DNA from: UBA1181 sp045617845
GTDB taxonomy: Bacteria > Bacteroidota > Bacteroidia > Bacteroidales > Paludibacteraceae
Direction of reading: 5' to 3'
Length of the DNA: 64,000 nucleotides
Assembly: GCA_045617845.1 (NCBI GenBank)
Contig: JAZLJL010000098.1
Span: 1-64,000 of the forward strand
Under the pieces are notes generated by a model. That model did no database searches and had not been told where the DNA came from. It saw nothing but the letters and a program-made list of their open reading frames with translations. The stretch's first letter is position 1. Each line of letters begins with the position of its first letter. Position numbers and translations under genes: made by a program. This document shows, piece after piece, positions 1 through 6,807 of the stretch.

Positions 1-140
1 CGATTTCTCTGATGAGTTTATTAAGTCCGTTCAGTATAAACTGAATCGTCGCCCCAGAGAAAAATTGGATTTTTCTTCCCCCTCGAAAGTGTTCTTTAAT
101 TTATTATGATATTTTTGCACTTGGCATTTGAATGTACGGA
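1..140 (+). mobile_element. Right end of an IS30-like insertion sequence
   Basis: The transposase stop at 107-109 is followed by a short AT-rich stretch containing GCACTTGGCATTTGAATG at 117-134. Bacteroidetes IS30 elements typically end soon after the transposase stop with a terminal inverted repeat of this general look (from memory of the family, not aligned). The left end is outside the window, so the exact boundary and target duplication cannot be set; 140 is an estimate. Confidence 0.4.
2..109 (+). CDS. IS30-family transposase, C-terminal end (partial)
   Basis: An open frame enters from the left edge and stops with TGA at 107-109, giving 35 residues. The segment KLNRRPREKLDFSSPSKVF matches the well-known end of IS30-family DDE transposases (pattern N-x-RPRK-x-L-x-F-x-TP-x-E-x-F), which lies just after the catalytic rve domain. 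The catalytic DDE residues are outside the window. The enzyme would cut and join the ends of its own element. The consensus Thr-Pro is Ser-Pro here and Arg-Lys is Arg-Glu, which a living copy could tolerate, so activity cannot be judged. The family call rests only on this short tail. Confidence 0.72.
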   Translation, partial: DFSDEFIKSVQYKLNRRPREKLDFSSPSKVFFNLL

Positions 141-205
141 CAATGAATTTGCTAGAAAAAAAAGTATATTTTAATAAAAAATTCGTATTTTTATAGGTAA
201 TTTTG
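110..205 (+). promoter_or_regulatory. Two candidate -7 elements ahead of the CotH gene
   Basis: TATTTTTG at 110-117 and TAATTTTG at 198-205 both match the Bacteroidetes -7 consensus TAnnTTTG exactly. Neither has a clear TTTG at the proper distance upstream. The first lies in the presumed insertion-sequence end and would read outward into the CotH gene. The second would start transcription near 211, about 28 bases before the chosen ATG at 239. Confidence 0.35.
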
Positions 206-238
206 GACAAGCAGGTTTTATCTATTGGGGTAAATGTT

Positions 239-3200
239 ATGAAAAACATAAGTAATCGAATTTTGAGGCTAGTCCTCTTTGTATATATGATGTTTCCTTT
301 CTGTGTTTCTGCGGAAGAATTGTCTATTTTCGCCTCACCTACGGATGAGGTAGTTTCGGATACTGTATACAAGGTTACCTTGAAAGTCGGCGAAGGCGGA
401 ACGGTGGAGAAGAACCATTCCTCTTTCCACGATGGCGACACGTTGAGTTATAAGGCGACGCCAGACGAGGGCTATCGTTTCGTTCATTGGTTGGTCGACG
501 GCGAGGAATATACCACGGAAAAGAAACTGAAGATTTATGGAGTCACTTCCGCCTATGAGGTGGAGGCGGTCTTCGAACTGATCCCGACATATAAGGTCAC
601 TTTAACGGTGAGTGAAGGTGGAACGGTGGAGAAAAACCATACCACGTTCAAGGAGGGCGACACGTTGCGTTATGTGGCGAGCCCCGATGATGGCTATCGT
701 TTTGTGCATTGGTTGGTCGACGGCGAGGAATATACCACGGAAAAGAAACTGAAGATCTACGGTGTCACATCCGCCTATGAGGTGGAGGCGGTCTTCGAAC
801 TAATCCCAACCTATAAGGTCACCTTAAAGGTTAGCGAAGGCGGAACGGTGGAGAAGAACCATACCACGTTCAAGGAGGGCGATACGTTGCGTTATGTGGC
901 GACCGCTGACAGAGGCTATAAATTTGTGCATTGGTTGGTGGATGGCGAGGTCTATACTACGGAAAAGAAACTGAAAATCTACGGCGTCACTTCCGCCTAC
1001 GAGGTGGAGGCTGTGCTCGAACCGCTTCCCATCTATCCTGTAACCTTGACGGTAAACGAACCTGATTTCGGTTATGTGGAGAAAAACCACTCCACGATTT
1101 ATGAGGGTGACACGCTGATATACAAGGCGAAGGGCTATGAGGGTTATTGTCTCATTAAGTGGATGGTCAATGGTGAAGAGTATTCACGAGAGAAAAAGTT
1201 GATTATAACTGATATAGATTCCGCATTGGTGATAGAGGCCATATTCGACACTATCCCCACTTACAAAGTCACGTTGATTGTCACAGGAGATGGGTCGGTG
1301 GAGAAGAACCATAGTTCGTTCCAGCATGGAGATGAACTCCATTATGTGGCGAATCCAGGCGAAGACAAGATTCTGTCGCAATGGATCGTAAATGGGAATC
1401 AGGTATCGACAGAGTCCGAACTGACGATGACGGTCACTTCCGATTTGACGGTCGAGGCGGTGTTCGTTTTCAAACCCCATAAGATTATGGGAAAGGTAAA
1501 CGAAGAGGCGGCTGGTACTATTCTTTCCAGCGAGAACATCTTGTCTTGTACGCAGCTTGATACCGCATGGATCGAGGCTGTTCCTAACAAAGGATATGTC
1601 TTCTCACGTTGGGAAAAGGACGGAGAGAAATATTCAGAAGAGAGTAGGATCGTGTTTACGAAAGTAAAAGCTAGCTTCGAGCTCACCGCTGTATTTAAGG
1701 AAGACCCTGACTTTATTCCGGAGTTACAGATTAACGAGTTGATGCCTTGCAATCTATCCACCGTGATGGATATGGACTATTATAATTTCTCCGGCTATCT
1801 CGAACTTAAGAATAAACTTGATTTCTCCCCGAAATTGAAGGGTTGTGTCATTACTCATTATAAGTTGAAGAAAAAAGGAGGATATAGTCTCAAGTGGGAA
1901 TGGACTTTCGAGGAGAATCCTACGTGGAATGGAGACTTCCTCACCTTGTGGTGCGACGAGCATTCTTCCAAGAAAGGACATGTGCCATATAAATTGGATC
2001 CCGATGGAGGATATGTGTTGATCTCCAAGAATGGTGTCTTGATCGATTCTTTGGCTTATGGTCCGATGACCGCCCATATCTCATTTGGAAGATTGGGCGA
2101 AGCGGTAGGTTATATGCGCCCTTCCCTGTCGAGCGAGAATACTACCGTTTATCCGGAACTTTCCTATGAGACGAGGTGCGATGAAGTACTTTTCAGTGAA
2201 CTAGGCGGTATCAAGTCAAAATCTTTTAAATTGACGTTGAAATGCGCCACGAAAAATTCGACGATCTATTATACAACCGATGGTAAGGAACCTACTGATG
2301 TGGATGGTAAGCTCTATTCAGATTCCATAACCATTTCGTCCAATAAGACCATCCGTGCAAGGGCTTATCGTGCCGACCTCTTGCCGAGTGCCATCAGCAC
2401 TTCTTCCTACATCTTTAAGGATGACAGACATGCCGGGTGTAACGGCTATACTGTGCCTATTGTAGCACTGAACTGTGATAATGCTTTCTTCTATGACGAC
2501 AAAATCGGTATTTATGTCGTAGGAACTAACGGAGAACAGGGTGAGAAGGATTGTAGCGGTTATGGTAATTATAACAGAGATTGGAAGCGCCCTGTGAATT
2601 TTGAGTATTTTGTCGATGGCAATCAGGTGGTTTCCCAAGAGGTGGAGGCTTCCATCGTCGGAGGATGCTCTATTTCATATGACATAAAATCGTTGGCTTT
2701 GAAGACTTCAAAGAAGACGGGCACTGACCGTTTCGATTATATTTTCTTCGAGAGTAAACCGGATGTGGCCCATAAAACTTTGCACTTGCGCAATGGTGGT
2801 ACCGGCTATATCGATGTGCCTTTCCGTGATGGTTTGAACCAGACGTTTGCCGTCAACATGAACATCGATTACCAAGCTTACCAACCTGTAGCCTTCTATT
2901 TGAATGGTAAATATATGCATATGATGAACCTCAATGAACGTACTAATGTCGATTATGTCGTTTCGAACTATGGCATTGATGAGGACAATGTGGATTTGAT
3001 TTCCTTCTCCGACCAATTAGGAATAAAGGTTTCCGCCGGCGATAGGGAGGCTTATGATGAGCTGGTGGATTTCCTTAACAATAATGATCCAGAGAATGCG
3101 GACTATTTCTCTGGCGCTTGCCAAAGGATGGATATGGACGAATATATAGACTATCAGATTTTCCAACAATTTGTCTGTAACATGGACTGGCCTGGAAATA

Positions 3201-3880
3201 ACACGAAAGTGTGGAGGAAACGTAAGGCGGGAGAGAAGTTCCGTTGGATTCTCTTTGACACTGACTTCGGTTTTGGCTTGAACGAGTTTTCTTGGTTACA
3301 GAAACCTGATGTGGATATGTATGACTGGTGCCGAGGAAAAGAAACGAATTGGGGAAATGCAAAAGATTGGATGACGGTCATCTTTAAAAACTTAAGCAAG
3401 AATAAAGAGTTTAAGAAAAAGTTCTATCGTCGTTATGAAGAACAGTTGAACACTACTTTCTCTGAAGAGAATATCAGGGCGGTATTCGATAGCGTCATCG
3501 GTTTGGTGAAGAATGAATTTTGCGCCTCTGAAGGCAAGTCGGCTAAGGATGTCGCTTCGGGTATGCGCGATTTCGCATTGAAGAGACCAGAAGTCATTAG
3601 GGAACAATTAGAGACCCATTTCTCTGAGCTGACCTCGTCTCATAAGATTAATAAGGAACCTATCCTTTCGTATTCCTTGGATGGCGATATGCTCATGATT
3701 GATTCGGAAAACTCTTCCTTTCATGTGAACCTCTTTGCGGTTAATGGTACACTTCTTTTTGAAGCTGAAGTTTCAGACCGCCACTTCGAACGCAATGTGG
3801 ATTATTTGCCTAGTGGCGTCTATTGCGTACAAATCTTTGCCGATGACTATTGTAAGACGGTGAAGGTTGTCAAGAAATAG
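239..3880 (+). CDS. Secreted CotH kinase-family protein with InlB-like repeats and T9SS sorting domain
   Basis: This 1213-residue protein starts at ATG 239; an in-frame TTG at 203 would put 12 extra residues ahead of the signal peptide (MKNISNRILRLVLFVYMMF, cleavage near FCVSA). Residues 44-415 are five bacterial beta-repeats of about 74 residues, then a more divergent sixth. A lamin-tail-like segment (LQINELMP) follows near 495 and a chitobiase-C-like segment (YYTTDGKEPTD) near 675. The CotH domain contains NMDWPGNN and ILFDTDFGFG, with acidic D1007 and D1009 in the position of the metal-binding residues of the atypical protein kinase fold. The last 70 residues resemble a T9SS type A sorting domain and end in VKVVKK. 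Inferred: a surface-attached or released protein that may phosphorylate extracellular partners; substrate unknown. Confidence 0.85.
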   Translation: MKNISNRILRLVLFVYMMFPFCVSAEELSIFASPTDEVVSDTVYKVTLKVGEGGTVEKNHSSFHDGDTLSYKATPDEGYRFVHWLVDGEEYTTEKKLKIYGVTSAYEVEAVFELIPTYKVTLTVSEGGTVEKNHTTFKEGDTLRYVASPDDGYRFVHWLVDGEEYTTEKKLKIYGVTSAYEVEAVFELIPTYKVTLKVSEGGTVEKNHTTFKEGDTLRYVATADRGYKFVHWLVDGEVYTTEKKLKIYGVTSAYEVEAVLEPLPIYPVTLTVNEPDFGYVEKNHSTIYEGDTLIYKAKGYEGYCLIKWMVNGEEYSREKKLIITDIDSALVIEAIFDTIPTYKVTLIVTGDGSVEKNHSSFQHGDELHYVANPGEDKILSQWIVNGNQVSTESELTMTVTSDLTVEAVFVFKPHKIMGKVNEEAAGTILSSENILSCTQLDTAWIEAVPNKGYVFSRWEKDGEKYSEESRIVFTKVKASFELTAVFKEDPDFIPELQINELMPCNLSTVMDMDYYNFSGYLELKNKLDFSPKLKGCVITHYKLKKKGGYSLKWEWTFEENPTWNGDFLTLWCDEHSSKKGHVPYKLDPDGGYVLISKNGVLIDSLAYGPMTAHISFGRLGEAVGYMRPSLSSENTTVYPELSYETRCDEVLFSELGGIKSKSFKLTLKCATKNSTIYYTTDGKEPTDVDGKLYSDSITISSNKTIRARAYRADLLPSAISTSSYIFKDDRHAGCNGYTVPIVALNCDNAFFYDDKIGIYVVGTNGEQGEKDCSGYGNYNRDWKRPVNFEYFVDGNQVVSQEVEASIVGGCSISYDIKSLALKTSKKTGTDRFDYIFFESKPDVAHKTLHLRNGGTGYIDVPFRDGLNQTFAVNMNIDYQAYQPVAFYLNGKYMHMMNLNERTNVDYVVSNYGIDEDNVDLISFSDQLGIKVSAGDREAYDELVDFLNNNDPENADYFSGACQRMDMDEYIDYQIFQQFVCNMDWPGNNTKVWRKRKAGEKFRWILFDTDFGFGLNEFSWLQKPDVDMYDWCRGKETNWGNAKDWMTVIFKNLSKNKEFKKKFYRRYEEQLNTTFSEENIRAVFDSVIGLVKNEFCASEGKSAKDVASGMRDFALKRPEVIREQLETHFSELTSSHKINKEPILSYSLDGDMLMIDSENSSFHVNLFAVNGTLLFEAEVSDRHFERNVDYLPSGVYCVQIFADDYCKTVKVVKK
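368..1480 (+). repeat. Five tandem coding repeats of about 222 bp (InlB-like)
   Basis: Units start at 368, 590, 812, 1034 and 1262 (74, 74, 74, 76 and 73 codons). Each begins YKVTL or YPVTL and carries VEKNH, GDxLxY, a W followed by VxG, and ends in VEAVF or similar. Units 1-3 are nearly identical in DNA over their second halves (for example 508-580 against 730-802), so they were amplified or homogenised recently; units 4 and 5 are diverged. A sixth, weaker unit covers about 1481-1710. Confidence 0.9.
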
Positions 3881-4131
3881 AAGAAAATTTTTTTTCTTTT
3901 CCAAAGATTATGTCATACGTAATAAAAGGTTGACTGAACGGTTTATATTATTGATATTCCTTCTCATTTGAATAAGGATCATAATTTGAATCCATTGCGT
4001 GGGAATATTTATGCGTTTTGTGTTATAATTACTTTTTTTTGATGGAAATTATTAATGCTATTTTGAAGGATAATTAAAAAATGAATTATTTTTGTGCTTT
4101 AGAAAATATCTAACTTATATTTGTTTACATT

Positions 4132-5142
4132 ATGAAAGCAATAATTGCAAATCCGATTTATGATTCGGTCTTCAAATTTTTGATGGAAGACCCAGAAGTG
4201 GCATGTGTTATCCTATCTGAATTGTTGCAGCGCGAAGTCGTGGAAGTTGTCATGAAAAACAACGAGTACACTAAAAAGGTGAATGGAAGTATCTCTGTTT
4301 TTCGAATCGATTTTGGTGCAAGGGTACGTGATTGTAACGGCAACATCGAAAACGTGAACATCGAGTTGCAGAAGGCGTGGCTTACGACTGAAATTATGCG
4401 TTTCAGAAATTATTTGGCTGAACAATACGCAGATAAGAACAATCGTTTTGTCATTTCCGATAAACCGTTAAAGGACAAGCCTTTGCATATCGTTAATATT
4501 TATCTTTTGGGACATGAGGTGGAAAACCTCGAAAATGCTGTGACATATGTCTATCCGAAGATGTATGACCAGCATGGTAATGACATCTCAACTCCTATCA
4601 AGAATGTAGATTTCGTGAATGAGTTGGTACATGACGCTGTTATTGTCCAAATCCCTAAAATCAGTAAGATGGAAATCAAAACTAAATTAGACCGATTACT
4701 TTCCATCTTTGACCAAGAATTTGTCATGCCGAAGTCTACACATAATCTCATTGTCGAATCTACAGACTATGATAAGGATTATAAATGTGTTTTCAATAGA
4801 TTATTATTGGCTAATGCGGATGAGCAAATTGCCAAAGAGATGCAACTTGATGACGAGTATCAAACCATTTTAGTTGCTATGGAAATGAAAGAAGCCGCTT
4901 TTAACGAAAAGTTGGATGAGAAAAACTCTCAATTAGCTGAGAAGGACACCCAAATAGCTGAGAAGGACACCCAATTAGCGGAGAAGGACACTCAAATAGC
5001 GGAGAAGGACACTCAGATAGCGGAGAAGGATGCTATTTTAAAGAATTTGGCAAAAATGCTGATGAAACTTGGCAAAAATTGTGAGGAGATCGCCAAATCA
5101 TTGAATGTGGAGAAGAAGACTGTGGAAGAGTGGTTGTCATAG
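4132..5142 (+). CDS. Rpn family / PD-(D/E)XK nuclease transposase-like protein
   Basis: The 336-residue product opens with NPIYDSVFKFLMED, the usual start of the Rpn (recombination-promoting nuclease) family, which is often annotated as PD-(D/E)XK nuclease family transposase. The nuclease core follows: RIDFGARVRDCNGNIENVNIELQ supplies the Asp and the E-x-Q pair of the active site (about residues 63-83). Residues 269-303 form five AEKDTQ(I/L) heptads, a probable coiled coil, and the end (EEIAKSLNVEKKTVEEWL) looks like a small helix-turn-helix. Members are proposed to cut DNA and stimulate RecA-independent recombination; copies are usually dispersed and multicopy. It stands alone with no terminal repeats seen, so it is not clearly a mobile unit by itself. 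Confidence 0.85.
   Translation: MKAIIANPIYDSVFKFLMEDPEVACVILSELLQREVVEVVMKNNEYTKKVNGSISVFRIDFGARVRDCNGNIENVNIELQKAWLTTEIMRFRNYLAEQYADKNNRFVISDKPLKDKPLHIVNIYLLGHEVENLENAVTYVYPKMYDQHGNDISTPIKNVDFVNELVHDAVIVQIPKISKMEIKTKLDRLLSIFDQEFVMPKSTHNLIVESTDYDKDYKCVFNRLLLANADEQIAKEMQLDDEYQTILVAMEMKEAAFNEKLDEKNSQLAEKDTQIAEKDTQLAEKDTQIAEKDTQIAEKDAILKNLAKMLMKLGKNCEEIAKSLNVEKKTVEEWLS
4936..5040 (+). repeat. Five in-frame 21-bp tandem repeats encoding heptads
   Basis: Units start at 4936, 4957, 4978, 4999 and 5020 and encode AEKDTQ(I/L), the last one AEKDAIL. The DNA of successive units differs at only a few positions (ACC/ACT, GCT/GCG), so length changes by slippage in steps of seven residues are likely. Confidence 0.9.
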
Positions 5143-5271
5143 TCTTCCCGATTCCCGTTGTCCCAGATATGTCTTTCAAATTATTTTTTACCGAAATTAA
5201 TTTTTTGCGATATAGGGAAGTTATTGGATTTCTAACTTAATGGACTAATTCCATCATGTAGACCAATCTTC

Positions 5272-5298
5272 TTGTGATGGGAAATTTTCTTATCTTCG
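5272..5298 (+). promoter_or_regulatory. Candidate promoter for the thioesterase-trmD pair
   Basis: TATCTTCG at 5291-5298 differs by one base from TAnnTTTG and a TTG lies at 5272-5274, 16 bases upstream, slightly close for the usual spacing. Initiation near 5304 would leave a leader of about 12 bases before the ATG at 5316. Confidence 0.4.
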
Positions 5299-5315
5299 CG
5301 TAAAAATTGAATGTT

Positions 5316-5690
5316 ATGCAAGTAGGAGATCAATATACACAGACGATAACCGTCTTGGATAAGGACGCCGCTGCGGTGATGGGTTCGGGTTCCTTGAACG
5401 TGTTCGCTACGCCTGCCATGGTGGCTTACATGGAGAATACCGCCATGAAGATGGTGCAAGGTGATATGCAAGAGGGTAGCGACACGGTAGGCGTTGAAAT
5501 CAATGTTAAACATACGAAAGCCTCTGGTATTGGCGAGAATATCACAATGACCGCCACTATTTCGACAATTGAGGGTAGAAAAATCGGCTTCGCCATCGAG
5601 GCGAAAGATTCTAAGGGTGATGTGGTCGGAACGGCTGAACATTTCCGTTTCGTTATCGATAAAGAACGTTTTATGTCTAAAATCAAATAG
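5316..5690 (+). CDS. Hotdog-fold thioesterase (fluoroacetyl-CoA thioesterase-like)
   Basis: The 124-residue protein is the right size for a single hotdog domain. The features seen are TPAMVAYMENTAM, carrying the Glu on the long helix, and VGVEINVKHTKAS, carrying the conserved His; in the FlK-like thioesterase group these Glu and His residues form the active site that hydrolyses acyl-CoA thioesters. The start is ATG 5316 (MQVGDQYTQTI); a TTG at 5307 is in frame but adds only three residues. It ends 8 bases before trmD, so the two are probably co-transcribed, an arrangement without an obvious functional link. The acyl-CoA substrate cannot be told from sequence; a housekeeping proofreading role is a guess. 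Confidence 0.8.
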   Translation: MQVGDQYTQTITVLDKDAAAVMGSGSLNVFATPAMVAYMENTAMKMVQGDMQEGSDTVGVEINVKHTKASGIGENITMTATISTIEGRKIGFAIEAKDSKGDVVGTAEHFRFVIDKERFMSKIK

Positions 5691-5698
5691 AATATCCT

Positions 5699-6376
5699 AT
5701 GAGACTAGATATATTATCGGCTGTGCCCGAACTATTGGAAAGCCCACTGAACCACTCAATTTTGAAGAGGGCCCAGGCGAAGGGATTGGCCGAGATCGTC
5801 GTACATAATATCCGTGATTACACGCTCGACAAGCACAAGAAGATTGACGACTATGCTTTTGGTTTCAGTTCTGGTATGGTGATGCAAATCGAACCTATCG
5901 ACCGCCTCATCTCACACCTCAAGGAGGAGCGTGATTATGATGAGGTGATCTACACTTCGCCAGACGGCGAAATGTTCGACCAAAAGATGGCGAACTCTAT
6001 GTCGTTACTGAATAATGTCATCATCCTCTGCGGACATTACAAGGGAATTGACCATCGTATCCGGGAACATCTGATTACGAGGGAGGTCTCCGTTGGCGAT
6101 TACGTCCTTACTGGCGGTGAATTGGCGGCTTGCATTATGACTGATGCTATCGTCCGTCTGATTCCTGGGGCAATGACCGACGAGCAATCCGCTTTGTCCG
6201 ATTGTTTTCAAGATGATCTCTTGGCACCTCCCGTTTATTCGCGACCGGCTGAGTATAAAGGCTGGAAAGTGCCTGAAATCCTTTTGTCGGGCAATGAGGC
6301 GAAGATTAAGGAGTGGGAGTATGAACAGGCAGTGGAACGCACCAAGGCGCTACGCCCTGACTTGCTGAAGAAGTAA
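5699..6376 (+). CDS. trmD: tRNA (guanine-37-N1)-methyltransferase TrmD
   Basis: TrmD transfers a methyl group from S-adenosylmethionine to N1 of G37 next to the anticodon of tRNAs reading CNN codons, preventing +1 frameshifts. The 225-residue product has the family start MRLDILSAVPELLESPL, the SPOUT trefoil-knot motifs CGHYKGIDHRI (about residues 112-122) and YVLTGGELAA (about 138-147), and the C-terminal PPVYSRPAEYKGWKVPEILLSG. Length fits the shorter Bacteroidetes form compared with 255 residues in E. coli. It is the second gene of a pair with the thioesterase and is followed by a strong terminator at 6393-6425. Essential housekeeping gene; nothing unusual. Confidence 0.97.
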   Translation: MRLDILSAVPELLESPLNHSILKRAQAKGLAEIVVHNIRDYTLDKHKKIDDYAFGFSSGMVMQIEPIDRLISHLKEERDYDEVIYTSPDGEMFDQKMANSMSLLNNVIILCGHYKGIDHRIREHLITREVSVGDYVLTGGELAACIMTDAIVRLIPGAMTDEQSALSDCFQDDLLAPPVYSRPAEYKGWKVPEILLSGNEAKIKEWEYEQAVERTKALRPDLLKK

Positions 6377-6392
6377 TTTATTTTGATATTTG

Positions 6393-6425
6393 AAAAGGGA
6401 ACGAATTTTTTCGTTTCCTTTTTTG
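6393..6425 (+). terminator. Rho-independent terminator after trmD
   Basis: Arms AAAAGGGAACGAA (6393-6405) and TTCGTTTCCTTTT (6410-6422) pair over 13 positions with one G-U, with a 4-base loop and a T run to 6424. Confidence 0.85.
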
Positions 6426-6566
6426 TGAACTGCCATTTGCTTTTTCTCTGTTTTTTTTGTTTGCTTTCTTTTTGAAAATTAAGGCTATTAAATACATAAA
6501 AACCGTTTGGTGGGGACTTTTCGTTGAAAAAAATTGTACGTTTCCCTTATTTTATAAAAAAAATGT

Positions 6567-6574
6567 TACTTTTG
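6567..6574 (+). promoter_or_regulatory. Candidate -7 element for the glycan operon
   Basis: TACTTTTG matches TAnnTTTG exactly. The -33 position has only TTTC (6541-6544) at a spacing of 22, so the promoter may be weak or need an activator, as is usual for inducible glycan-use genes. Confidence 0.5.
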
Positions 6575-6807
6575 CCATGCAACATAGGAGTGGGGTATTG
6601 TAGCGAATCGATTTCGCGAATTGATTGTTTGAAACTAGATATTGATTGAGCAGATTTATTTTAACCTTTGGAATCAAAAATCCTTTTTGATAAGATAGGG
6701 TATGTCATGCTTTATGCGTGCTAAATCTGTATGGGTATTGTATGTATTGCTTTTTTATTATTGCTTTTATGAAAACACAAAAAACCAAACCAACATCTTT
6801 GTCCTTC

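Larger units (their letters stand above)
6377..6807. other. Non-coding interval between trmD and the glycan operon
   Basis: The 431-base gap holds the trmD terminator (6393-6425), an exact -7 match TACTTTTG at 6567-6574, and a leader hairpin at 6606-6626 (AATCGATT, loop TCGCG, AATTGATT; one G-U pair). If transcription starts near 6580, the glycan operon has a leader of about 190-230 bases. No convincing small gene is seen. Confidence 0.6.

Noticed and set aside
368..1480. Tandem array considered as CRISPR or satellite
   Set aside because: The units are in frame, 74 codons long and encode a known beta-repeat type; there are no unique spacers.
4936..5040. 21-bp tandem array considered as a CRISPR or iteron cluster
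   Set aside because: It is an in-frame heptad repeat inside the Rpn-type gene, with no spacers and no replication genes nearby.
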